From: CAZEAN01 sp964510225
GTDB lineage: Bacteria > Planctomycetota > Planctomycetia > Isosphaerales > Isosphaeraceae
Reading direction: 5' to 3'
DNA length: 38,712 nucleotides
NCBI GenBank assembly: GCA_964510225.1
Contig: CAZEAN010000057.1
Span: 1 to 38,712, forward strand
Shown: positions 9,801-16,869 of the stretch, in pieces
Numbering within the stretch: position 1 is the stretch's first letter
Layout: each line of letters opens with the position of its first letter
Position numbers and translations under genes: made by a program
Notes under the pieces: generated by a model
The model's database searches: none
The model's input: only the letters and a program-made list of their open reading frames with translations
What the model was told of the DNA's origin: nothing

Positions 9801-9963
9801 TGGCGCGGGCAGCTTCTTCCGGACTCTTCGGCGGGTTCGGCAAGCGATCCTGACCATGAGGGACGACTTCGTCGGCGATAGGGGTTGCTGGTTCCGTGGA
9901 GGGTCGGAATCCAAGTGTCGGAAGCAACAACACGGTCGCGATGAGGATCCTCGACAAGCGCAT
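6892..9963 (-). CDS. Secreted PVC-type dehydrogenase/HEAT/cytochrome c fusion (Pirellula/Verrucomicrobium haem-binding type)
   Basis: 1023 residues with a clear signal peptide (MRLSRILIATVLLLPTLG). The N-terminal part (about 45-400) is a beta-propeller of the planctomycete membrane-bound dehydrogenase type, with segments such as VPEGFSVEIVAAEPDLVNPVA and GRIWVTESLEYN. The middle (about 410-830) is helical and HEAT-like. The C-terminal domain carries one covalent haem site, C877-A-Q-C880-H881, followed by GPDLTGNGRG and a probable distal methionine in SLMPENL. Such proteins are numerous in planctomycetes and are thought to oxidise sugars or other organics outside the cytoplasm; the substrate is unknown. 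The ATG at 9963 has AAGGGA about 9 nt upstream. It appears to be a single-gene unit, bounded by a terminator upstream and a hairpin downstream. Confidence 0.93.
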   Translation of the reverse strand: MRLSRILIATVLLLPTLGFRPSTEPATPIADEVVPHGQDRLPNPPKSPEEAARAMTVPEGFSVEIVAAEPDLVNPVAMTFDEKGRIWVTESLEYNRRSPGPGRDRVKVLEDRDGDGRAETTTIFADGLNIPSGIAVGYGGVWVANSPDILFYPNADGDLTPDGPPEVIVSGFGRTDTHELPNSLTWGPDGWLYGWNGVFNYSHVEHRGETFDFTCAIFRIHPVTRDFELFCEGTSNPWGIAIDPEGSLFASACVIDHLWHLVESGYYHRQGGPYPPYTWKIESIVDHYHQKRAYCGIHYFDGDAYPEEYRGKLYMGNIHGNAINVDSLTRDGSTYRGHGEPDFLSANDAWFMPVVQKTGPDGCLYVLDWYDRYHCYQDANRDPEGIDRLKGRLYRVRYEDAPRRTGFDLARESDEKLIQILDDPNDYDRRIARRLLTERLIATKDDGLRAKLESASFATDVSRKSQLQAIWALVSAGSLDSGFHLKLLTSNDDGFRAWGIRAAGNQGEVSVELQQRIPTLWNDPSPDVRLQLAIASRKIEGVDTVSLLGQLLGSSGEDEVIPRIIWQNAHNDLAEHGVEFLSSFSASITTLGWPEVMEEFGPRLLELVLSETRPEALEAAEILLQRVDPSREIDARILRANLSALASIIEQAGLSPSHRPVLRTRLQELRANAERLQGRVAPQTTLEIDLVLAALGDREALQLAGSVTTDRDRPAPLRLRAFSAQVAAEHEGVLEQATEILSNTEESPELYSSLIGTLGRLDEPGVAPVLLNAYPNLPPELQPKAAEVLTQRPVWTRALLKSIGAGKIPTTALNVTQIRKLLGSPDDSLVELVEATWGTVREGRDPSREAVIDQIRSYLAEAEGNPVAGRLVFNRLCAQCHQIYGEGQKVGPDLTGNGRGSYEQLLSNVYDPNLVIGAAYQATMIATVDGRVLTGLLEEDNEQRVVLRLQGGEREVIPLDNIEARQISPVSLMPENLEEQTSPQEMADLWAFLCLERAPEDPDGKPIDGTPRRLIDSDFLNDD

Positions 9964-10023
9964 CGGTCTAGTTCCCTTCGAGTCTGGTTGGACGATTCTG
10001 GCAGATGCGAGTGACCAATTGAA

Positions 10024-10065
10024 AACGGCCCGGCCCCTGGGTCAAGATACCAGGGCCGGGCCGTT
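10024..10065 (-). terminator. Rho-independent terminator of the ApbE-DoxX-oxidoreductase operon
   Basis: The arms at 10024-10040 and 10050-10065 pair over about 16 bp with a single bulged C. They are very GC-rich (CGGCCCGGCC core) and enclose a 9-nt loop. On the minus strand the stem is followed by GTTTTC. It lies 45 nt behind the TAA of the oxidoreductase gene. Confidence 0.85.
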
Positions 10066-10110
10066 GCAGAAAGAAGGGTGACAAGATCCAGAAGCGGTTG
10101 CCGGAGAGCC

Positions 10111-11802
10111 TTAGGCTCGTGCGACCCGAGTCCTGATCAGATCTTCCGGAACTCCTGGTGCGTCTGGATCAAACCACTCAGGCTTGTACTCGACTCGTTG
10201 CTTGGTCCGCATTGCAATATTACTGGTGAGGGCGATCACAGCATCGGCCATCGCGACAACACCGTGGCAGCGTGGCTGGTGTTCGGTGTCGGCGTGGTAG
10301 TTCGACTGATCGCCATAGCGGATGCACCAGGCGAAGTGTTCCAGCTCTTCACGATAGCCGCGTGAAGGCGGTTGACTATCACCGGCTGCCATCGCACCGA
10401 CAGCTTGCGCTTGCGACGGCCCGGCCATACTGGGGCTGGTCATCGTAGCACTGGCATCCGACTTTTCGACCGAGATTGCCGTGGTCCGACCCTGCCAACC
10501 GCTCGGGTTGTTGCGGTCGTATTCTTTGTAGAGGTAAACGTCATACTCTTGGATCACCATCAAGGTTCCTTTGTTCCCCATGATGGTTTCACCATAAGGT
10601 TCGAAGGCATTCGTGGTGATGGACGAGTAACTGACGACCACGCGATCCTTGTTGTCTTGGACGGCGAAGCCTTGATCATCAGCTTCGGCCGGGAACTCAA
10701 AGTTGACGAAGACGTGGTCATCGACTTCACGACCGTCATCGTAGTAGAAGCTTCCGCCGACACCGGTGACGGCCAACGGCTTCTTCTTGCCGAGGAAGAT
10801 CGAGGAGGCGTCGAGTTGGTGGCTACCAAGTTCAGCCATCAGACCAGCGCCGGTCTTGTCGTAGAGTCGCCAGCGGATCAGCTCGTCATGAGTGTCGTAA
10901 CGGTAGGTTTTACCGTTCGTTGCTTTGTAGGCAATCTTTTCGAGATCGATATCGCGATCACCTTCCTGGAAGCCTGGCTTCCAGCTATCGAAGTACTGCA
11001 AGTTGCCGTCGGGATACGTTTCGGGGATGTAGTTCCCGTCGGCATCAACAAGCAGCTCACCGTCTTGCTTCTTGAGCTTGATCTGCGAGTTGTTCCGGTG
11101 CCAAGAGGCGCGGATGTGTCGGATGTCGCCGAGCATTCCGCTTTGGACGAGGGCGTTGGCGTTATCGTAGACCGCGGAGTAGTGGCGCTGGTGACCGACC
11201 GCCAAGAGTCGGTTGCTCCCACGAGCGGCCCGGATCATCTCCTTACATTCGGTGATGTTGTGGGCCATCAGTTTTTCGGAGAAAACGTGCTTGCCGGCTT
11301 TCAGGGCGTCGATCGCGACCGGGGCATGAAGCCAGAGTGGCAATGCGATGACGACCATCTCGACTTTGGTGTCGTCGAGAACATCTTTGATGGTGTCGTA
11401 TTCGATCAAGTTCTTGATGTCGGCGTCGGTGTATTGACGCTCACCGTTCACCATTTGCTTGGCAAAGTACTCCTTGGCACGCTTGCGGCCAAATGGTCGA
11501 GCATCGCAGTAGCCGATGTAGTTGACGTAATCCCGATTCGACTGCCGGATCATCGCGTCGCAGCCTTCGTTCCCGCAGCCGATCACCACAGCACGGACCG
11601 CAGGTTTGCCGAGTGCACCTTTGCTATCACCATAGCCAAAATACATGGCACCGAGGGTTGTCCCGGCAGCACCAGCGGCAATCAGGAAGTCACGACGCGT
11701 TCCGTTCCAGCCTGGAGGGACGGGATTGTCAAGACTACCGATCGCGGTGTAGGCATTTGCCTTCCCGACGGCCTTTTGTTCATCGGTGAGATGGTTGATC
11801 AT
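10111..11802 (-). CDS. Gfo/Idh/MocA family oxidoreductase with Tat signal
   Basis: 563 residues. A Tat-type leader (T-R-R-D-F-L at 35-40, then an Ala/Gly-rich hydrophobic stretch) is followed by a Rossmann NAD(P)-binding domain (VVIGCGNEGC, 72-81) and the Gfo/Idh/MocA C-terminal domain (GLMAELGSHQLDA region). The family's usual E-K-P motif reads S-E-K-L-M-A here (K177), keeping the lysine but not the proline. It is probably a sugar or polyol dehydrogenase or related enzyme exported folded with its cofactor; the substrate cannot be told. The ATG has AGGAG 9 nt upstream, and that site overlaps the TAG stop of the DoxX-like gene, which points to translational coupling. A strong terminator follows. 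The same DNA has a long open frame on the other strand, which I reject as a codon-bias shadow. Confidence 0.92.
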   Translation of the reverse strand: MINHLTDEQKAVGKANAYTAIGSLDNPVPPGWNGTRRDFLIAAGAAGTTLGAMYFGYGDSKGALGKPAVRAVVIGCGNEGCDAMIRQSNRDYVNYIGYCDARPFGRKRAKEYFAKQMVNGERQYTDADIKNLIEYDTIKDVLDDTKVEMVVIALPLWLHAPVAIDALKAGKHVFSEKLMAHNITECKEMIRAARGSNRLLAVGHQRHYSAVYDNANALVQSGMLGDIRHIRASWHRNNSQIKLKKQDGELLVDADGNYIPETYPDGNLQYFDSWKPGFQEGDRDIDLEKIAYKATNGKTYRYDTHDELIRWRLYDKTGAGLMAELGSHQLDASSIFLGKKKPLAVTGVGGSFYYDDGREVDDHVFVNFEFPAEADDQGFAVQDNKDRVVVSYSSITTNAFEPYGETIMGNKGTLMVIQEYDVYLYKEYDRNNPSGWQGRTTAISVEKSDASATMTSPSMAGPSQAQAVGAMAAGDSQPPSRGYREELEHFAWCIRYGDQSNYHADTEHQPRCHGVVAMADAVIALTSNIAMRTKQRVEYKPEWFDPDAPGVPEDLIRTRVARA

Positions 11803-11814
11803 TTGATCATGCTC

Positions 11815-12804
11815 CTAGACTGTTGGTTTCGAGGGGGTTTGAGTGCGTTCGGCCGACCGACTCGACGACCTCCGCGAGCGCCGACGAGTCTGTCCTCGGC
11901 GATCAATCCAACCGAAGAGTGCTGCATCAACACCGAACCAGAGCCCGCTTGGGGTGGCGGCGAGGACGAGCAACGCAAATAATTCGATCAGGTTCTTGTT
12001 AACAAACAAATACGTCCCCTCAGCGTTAGGTGCTGGGGGTAAACCGGGCCAGGGTGGCATACTGATATAAAAGAGGAAGAGGAACCCAGCACCACCGAGG
12101 GCAGCCAACGGGGTCAGAAATCCTGCCATCAGACAGAATCCGCAGATCGCCAGTCCCCACATCGTGATGGCGTCGACCCGATCAAGTTCAGTCCAAGCGG
12201 GCCGATAGGTTCCGGAAGTTTTGGTCTGGTCACTTTCAGTAAGCGCAATGAGCGAATTGCGGAGTTCTTCTGTCCAGTCAAGGATTGGCCCGGTGAGGTC
12301 CCGACGCGTCCCGTCGAGTTCCCAGCGCTTCTCGCTAAGGCGATCTCGCTCGAAGGCTAGTTGTGAGGGGTTTTCCGATCCTGTCGCAACTTCACTGAGC
12401 TGCTCGATGTAGTCATCTCGTTTATCTTGGAATTCGGGATCAGCAAAATACGCGCGGAGATCCTCGAGTTGATCGCTGAGAATCTCATCAGCTTGGCGTA
12501 GTTGGGCGTCACTGAATCCGAAGAAGGCGGCAATCTCCTTCATCTCACGATTCCAAGACGCCTCAACGAGTTGCAGATCAAGTGCTTCACGACCGTCGGG
12601 ATCAGGGACGATCCGTCGGAAGGTCTCAGCGAGAGGACCGGTGGCATTGCGGAGGTAGCCTTCGGACGAAAACTCATCCCCCGTTCCTTTGCTGGCGATC
12701 TTTGTCTGGCCCTCATAATACAGATGCCAACCGATCGCGATCCGCAGCAGGATCAAGAACAGCGCACCGAAGAATCCGGGCCAATAGCGTCGAGGAGAAA
12801 TCAG
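11815..12804 (-). CDS. DoxX-like membrane protein with large insert; non-ATG start
   Basis: About 329 residues. The first helix (WPGFFGALFLILLRIAIGW) and the three C-terminal helices (from about 213; VDAITMWGLAICG, then FLTPLAALGGAG) match the DoxX family. Between them is a polar insert of about 180 residues with predicted helices, much longer than in ordinary DoxX proteins of about 130-150 residues. The C-terminus is Arg/Ser-rich. The first conventional start, TTG at 12756, would cut through the first membrane helix. Upstream, AAAGGAGG (12810-12817) lies 5 nt before an in-frame CTG at 12804, with an ATT next to it, so translation probably starts at one of these. It sits between ApbE and the oxidoreductase on one transcript and may supply a membrane redox anchor (inference). 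Confidence 0.82.
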   Translation of the reverse strand: MISPRRYWPGFFGALFLILLRIAIGWHLYYEGQTKIASKGTGDEFSSEGYLRNATGPLAETFRRIVPDPDGREALDLQLVEASWNREMKEIAAFFGFSDAQLRQADEILSDQLEDLRAYFADPEFQDKRDDYIEQLSEVATGSENPSQLAFERDRLSEKRWELDGTRRDLTGPILDWTEELRNSLIALTESDQTKTSGTYRPAWTELDRVDAITMWGLAICGFCLMAGFLTPLAALGGAGFLFLFYISMPPWPGLPPAPNAEGTYLFVNKNLIELFALLVLAATPSGLWFGVDAALFGWIDRRGQTRRRSRRSSSRSAERTQTPSKPTV

Positions 12805-12809
12805 AGGGT

Positions 12810-12817
12810 CCTCCTTT
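12810..12817 (-). promoter_or_regulatory. Strong Shine-Dalgarno site that defines the non-ATG start of the DoxX-like gene
   Basis: AAAGGAGG on the minus strand, 5 nt ahead of CTG (12802-12804) and 8 nt ahead of ATT (12799-12801). No ATG, GTG or TTG is in frame between the upstream TGA (12817-12819) and the TTG at 12756. Confidence 0.7.
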
Positions 12818-12921
12818 CAATCCGGTCAATAGTCATTGCTGGTTTCGTTGGCAAACGCTGGGCAAGAGAATGGGGTAGGAATCATCTCGCTCCGATCACT
12901 CCGGCGCGGATAAAGATCACT

Positions 12922-14049
12922 TTATGAAGTATTCGTGTCGCTGGCGAGCGTTTCCGGCTGGAAATCGTGATCGGAAAGATTGATTCCGATGCAACGAGCC
13001 TCCACAAACTGGTCGGTTTGTCGTTCGGGATGATCGTCAGCGACCACGAAAAGCGCAGCGAGTTCAGGTCGACGTCCGAGAATTTCGGCCGACTTTTCAG
13101 GACCTAACACTGAAAACGCGGTTGCCAAAGCATCGGCCTCAGCCGCAGTTGGAGCAAGGACGGTGACACTCGCAGGGGCGTCGACACCGAGCGGTTCCCC
13201 GGTCCGAGTGTCGAGGATGTGGCTGAAGAAGCGGCCGCTGGCTTGAAACCACTGAAATGCCGAGCCCGAGGTGGCGAGCGCTCGATCCCGAAGCTTGAGC
13301 ATTCCCAAAGGTCGATCGGGATCGAAGGGGTTGCGGACCGCCACGTTCCATTCGTCGTCAATTGTTCCCGGAGGAGATCCGATCGCTAAGAGACTCGATT
13401 GTCCACCTTGGATTAAAGCGGGAACCGGGAGCCACCAGGATCGAATCTGATCCGCGACCCGATCGATGGCATACCCTTTGCCAATGGAGCCGAAATTGAG
13501 AACGACACCAGGGCGCTCGAAGAAAATCGTCCGGCGTTCGGGATCGAGTCGAAGGAGATGGCTACCAGACCGTCGCTTTGCGTCGTCGAGTTCTTCCCGA
13601 CTTGGGACTCGTTTCGGGCCTTTCACAAATCCCCAGGCTTGGCTGAGGGCACCACTTGCAAGGTCATAAGCACCGGCGGTTTCTTCCCCGATCTGGAGCG
13701 CATGACGGATGAGGTCAAACAGATCTCCGTTGACCTCGACGGGAGCTTGATCCGCCGTGTCGTTCAGTCGGCTGATGGTCGAATCAGCGCGGTAAATGGT
13801 GAGTTGCAGCTCGATCTGGTCAATCAGATCGAGAGAGGACTGAGCCAGGAGAGCCCCGCCAGGAGTCCGAGCGGGAAGACGGACCTCGAAGTAAGAGCCC
13901 ATCGCGGGGCGACGCGCTAAAAGCAAGTCACCACCGTTAACTCGTTGCAGCAGCGGTGGATTCGAACCAGTTGGGTTTCGTGGTCCCTGTTTGGTCCGGA
14001 AGCGGAACAGATCACGGCGTCGGACTGTTGATTCCGGATGATTGACCAC
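12922..14049 (-). CDS. apbE: FAD:protein FMN transferase (ApbE family)
   Basis: 375 residues. ApbE attaches FMN covalently to threonine or serine of target flavoproteins such as RnfG/NqrC. Visible motifs in order are MGSYFEVRLPA (50-60), YRADSTISRLN (86-96), DLASGALSQAWGF (129-141), VVLNFGSIGKGYAID (182-196), and a C-terminal HILDTRTGEPLG with an AEADALATAF segment, as expected for the FAD/Mg site. The GTG at 14049 has GAGGG about 8 nt upstream. The N-terminus is basic (VRRRDLFRFR) but lacks a hydrophobic signal core, so export is uncertain although many ApbE proteins are exported. It heads a minus-strand group with the DoxX-like protein and the oxidoreductase; no obvious FMN-acceptor protein is in the window. 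Confidence 0.93.
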   Translation of the reverse strand: MVNHPESTVRRRDLFRFRTKQGPRNPTGSNPPLLQRVNGGDLLLARRPAMGSYFEVRLPARTPGGALLAQSSLDLIDQIELQLTIYRADSTISRLNDTADQAPVEVNGDLFDLIRHALQIGEETAGAYDLASGALSQAWGFVKGPKRVPSREELDDAKRRSGSHLLRLDPERRTIFFERPGVVLNFGSIGKGYAIDRVADQIRSWWLPVPALIQGGQSSLLAIGSPPGTIDDEWNVAVRNPFDPDRPLGMLKLRDRALATSGSAFQWFQASGRFFSHILDTRTGEPLGVDAPASVTVLAPTAAEADALATAFSVLGPEKSAEILGRRPELAALFVVADDHPERQTDQFVEARCIGINLSDHDFQPETLASDTNTS

Positions 14050-14383
14050 GACTCAACCCTCTGCCGAAACGATCGAGAGCACAACTTGGAGACCGGTCAA
14101 CTCTTCCAGCGGTATCGAGATCACGATTCCTGAGCGGAATCGCTGGATTGGAAGACAGCCTCATTGAGGAAGGATAAGGAGCAGGGGCGGTGTTATCCTT
14201 GAATCATATACAAAAAAACGTCGGGGGTGAATTGGTTGAGATCCTGAAAACAACGGTTGATGAAACTGCAACCAACTCGACTCCGCCGCTTGGGCTCTGT
14301 ATACCAGTGATCAATCAGGTTGGGCATTCGGCCAGGGTGATTTGGTCAAAAGTTTCGGGTTGAGCTGCCGGAGAGGGTGGTCG
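14050..14383. promoter_or_regulatory. Divergent promoter region between apbE and the zinc-ribbon hydrolase
   Basis: A 334-nt gap between divergent genes with no convincing ORF. It holds two perfect inverted repeats: CGATTCC/GGAATCG (14124-14130 and 14136-14142, 5-nt loop) and AAGGATAA/TTATCCTT (14170-14177 and 14193-14200, 15-nt loop). The second is followed by an AT-rich stretch (CATATACAAAAAAA). I could not place -35/-10 boxes with confidence. Confidence 0.4.
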
Positions 14384-16522
14384 ATGAAGCTGAAAATCGT
14401 CTGTAAGAACTGTGGTCAACGATATAGTCTCGGGTTGGAGCTTGCAGGGAAAAAAGTCCGTTGCCGAAAGTGTGGGGAGAAGTTCCGGGTTCCTACCAAC
14501 ATAGCTCCCAGCGAGCCTGAGCTTCGATCAAGTCCTCAGTCGCGCACTAAGAAACCTCGAGAACGCCCAGAGACGACGACAACGAGCGATGCCAGGACGC
14601 GGCGAGATTCTGCTGAAGTTCGCTCTGACGAATCTCCGAGAAGAACGACTCCACGGCCCGACCCTCCGACGATCTCCCCACCACCATCAACAACGACTCC
14701 GCGGCCTGACCCAGCGATCCCCGACATCTTACCCAGGGGAGGATCCAGTTCGAGGAGCGAAGAGACTCCTAAATCGAGGCCCAAGAATCGAGATTCGGGG
14801 CAGCCTGCTAAGAAACCGATCACGCTGGGTCAGTTCAAGATTCCCTTGCTCGCCGTCGTTGCCTTTGCCGGGAGCTTCTTGATCATCGTTCTCGGTTTGC
14901 AGATCTTCCGGTTCTCCTCGACACATCGTGAGGGATCCAACGGTGATCTAATTGGTAGAGATCCAAGCGTGATTGGGGTCGGGAGCGATCCCGATGATCA
15001 ATTCGTCGATCCAGCAAGAGCCATCGTCCGACTTCCGGATTTTCCGGATCTCGTACCAAGCCGGTTACTCGAGCCCGGCGTCGAATTCAGTGAGATTACG
15101 CTTCAACCTTCTCAAGACTTCCGGAACGATCCCCCACCGGGCCATCAAGGCACGCTCTGGTATTATCAACCCCAAGGTGATCACGAAGCAGGGTCGTTGC
15201 CTTGTGTCCTGATTGCACCTGGAGGAACTTCCTTATTGACTGGGATCGGGCTGGCTCCGGGTGATCGTCCCGAGCATCTCCCTTATGTCCGCCGTGGTTT
15301 CGCTGTGTTGGGATATGACCTCGACGGCGCGGTTGAGGATGGTGATAGCAATAGCAATAGCGACCGTGATCTTGCTCAAGGGATCCAGGAATTCCTCGAC
15401 GCGAGGGCAGGCCTCACAAACCTCCGAATCGCGATCGAATATCTCAAGGCGAAGGTCCCGCAAGTCGATCCGTCGCGACTCTACACCGCTGGTCACAGTT
15501 CGGCGGGGACGCTCTCGCTGCTGGCAGCGTCGAAGGAGCCATCGATCGCCGGCGCGATCGCTTTTATGCCGGCGGTTGACATTGAGAAAACCTTGGAATC
15601 CGACGGTGGAGACCGGATGGATGTGATCAAGCAACTTCGTAGTCAAGTCTCGGGACTGGAGGCGCTCTACACGACCTATTCGCCGATCAGTAATGAATCG
15701 AAGATTCGATGCCCCGTTTTTCTGTGTACGGCGCCTGTTGACTCAATCGACGCGGCACAAGAAGTGATCGATGCGGCCAAACGACTCCGAAAACTCGATG
15801 TGATCACCTGGCTCGAGACTGTCCCTCGGGGAGACAACGACCAGCCGATGCTGAACCCGGAGATTGATCGAGCGATCGACTGGCTGGTCGCCCAAGGAGC
15901 GAGGCCTAATTTACCTGAACTGGCCATAATGGGCGGTCAACCTTCAGGAGACTCGGTCGAGAGGGTCCCTGGGATGGCGGCTGATGCGGGACCGAATCCG
16001 ACTGGACCAGCATCGGTTCCGCTCGCTCTTCGGTACAACAGTCAGAGGTTGATCGAGATTCCGCCGAATCCCTCTGCAGCGAGGGGTCAATCTTTTCGTG
16101 AGATCGGACCGGAGGGTGGTCTCCTCGTTGGGCTTCGCGTTCGCTACACCGACGATGCTTCCGATAAAGCCAAGATCGGTTCGATCCAGCCGATCTTCCA
16201 AGTCGGTAGTCGGTATATTGGAGGAGGGGTCTATGGTGCCCGGTCGAGCATCGGTCAAACGACGGTAATCGCCGATCCGGGAGATGCTATCGTCGCACTT
16301 GAAGTCCGGACTGATGTTAATATTGATGCAATCCAGATTTCGTTTATGAAAGTTGAAGCCACGCGACTTGATCCTTCAAGGTCCTCGATCTCAGAGTGGA
16401 TTGGTGATGCCCAAGGTGGCCGCCCATTGACCTTCTCGACGCGGGGTTACATCCCTGTTGGCCTCACTGGTCTTGCGAATTCAGATGGAGTGCAGTCGAT
16501 CGGACTGGTGATCGCGCAATGA
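14384..16522 (+). CDS. Zinc-ribbon, membrane-anchored alpha/beta hydrolase with C-terminal jacalin-like domain
   Basis: 712 residues from the ATG at 14384, which is preceded by GGAGAGGG; an upstream TTG is unlikely. In order: a zinc ribbon with two C-x-x-C pairs (CKNCGQ and CRKCGE, about 7-32, MJ0042-like); a Pro/Arg/Ser-rich linker; one membrane helix at about 150-172; an alpha/beta hydrolase domain with GHSSAG (probable nucleophile S372); and from about residue 555 a C-terminal domain with GPEGGLLVGLRVRY, ISEWIGDAQGG and a closing GLVIAQ. That last domain resembles a jacalin-like module seen in planctomycetes, possibly carbohydrate-binding. The topology suggests a cytoplasmic zinc ribbon and an external esterase or peptidase, with unknown substrate. 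It is not evidently in an operon. Confidence 0.8.
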   Translation: MKLKIVCKNCGQRYSLGLELAGKKVRCRKCGEKFRVPTNIAPSEPELRSSPQSRTKKPRERPETTTTSDARTRRDSAEVRSDESPRRTTPRPDPPTISPPPSTTTPRPDPAIPDILPRGGSSSRSEETPKSRPKNRDSGQPAKKPITLGQFKIPLLAVVAFAGSFLIIVLGLQIFRFSSTHREGSNGDLIGRDPSVIGVGSDPDDQFVDPARAIVRLPDFPDLVPSRLLEPGVEFSEITLQPSQDFRNDPPPGHQGTLWYYQPQGDHEAGSLPCVLIAPGGTSLLTGIGLAPGDRPEHLPYVRRGFAVLGYDLDGAVEDGDSNSNSDRDLAQGIQEFLDARAGLTNLRIAIEYLKAKVPQVDPSRLYTAGHSSAGTLSLLAASKEPSIAGAIAFMPAVDIEKTLESDGGDRMDVIKQLRSQVSGLEALYTTYSPISNESKIRCPVFLCTAPVDSIDAAQEVIDAAKRLRKLDVITWLETVPRGDNDQPMLNPEIDRAIDWLVAQGARPNLPELAIMGGQPSGDSVERVPGMAADAGPNPTGPASVPLALRYNSQRLIEIPPNPSAARGQSFREIGPEGGLLVGLRVRYTDDASDKAKIGSIQPIFQVGSRYIGGGVYGARSSIGQTTVIADPGDAIVALEVRTDVNIDAIQISFMKVEATRLDPSRSSISEWIGDAQGGRPLTFSTRGYIPVGLTGLANSDGVQSIGLVIAQ

Positions 16523-16869
16523 TCACCTCGCTTTTCTTGCTCGGATTGTTTCAGGTCTCCTCGTTGTATGACCGGCAACACTCTTGATTTGCGCTGGAGA
16601 CCGCCGGAAAAGATAGCGCGACACAAATAAATAGTCACCAATCGTATAACTCCGACCTGATAGTGATGGATAGACGGTCACCGAGCGCGTTCGAACCATT
16701 GAGCGTTGCAAGCTCAGAAGGACTTGGGGCAACTCAGTTCAACCCGACGTTGATCAATCTCGCTCCATGAAGTTGAACCGGAGGACCCTCCACAGCACAC
16801 TTCGACGTGTGCACATCCTCCTCGATCATTCAATAGGTAAAGAAAAATCCAGTGCTTACGGCGGAATCG
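16523..16869. other. Gap upstream of the hybrid kinase
   Basis: No credible gene in these 347 nt. The stretch contains a short inverted repeat (GTTCAAC at 16737-16743, GTTGAAC at 16772-16778) and the stem-loop listed separately. It should hold the kinase promoter, but I could not identify its boxes. Confidence 0.4.
16780..16821 (+). promoter_or_regulatory. Two-tier stem-loop in the leader of the hybrid kinase gene
   Basis: The outer arms GGAGGA (16780-16785) and TCCTCC (16816-16821) enclose an inner perfect stem GCACAC/GTGTGC (16795-16800 and 16807-16812) with a TTCGAC loop. It ends 48 nt before the ATG at 16870. No U-run follows, so it is more likely a leader structure or operator than a terminator. 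Confidence 0.4.

Noticed and set aside
10372..11982. A 536-codon open frame on the plus strand
   Set aside because: It lies wholly opposite the well-conserved Gfo/Idh/MocA gene and the DoxX-like gene. Its translation shows no domain and is the hydrophobic, valine-rich product typical of an antisense shadow.
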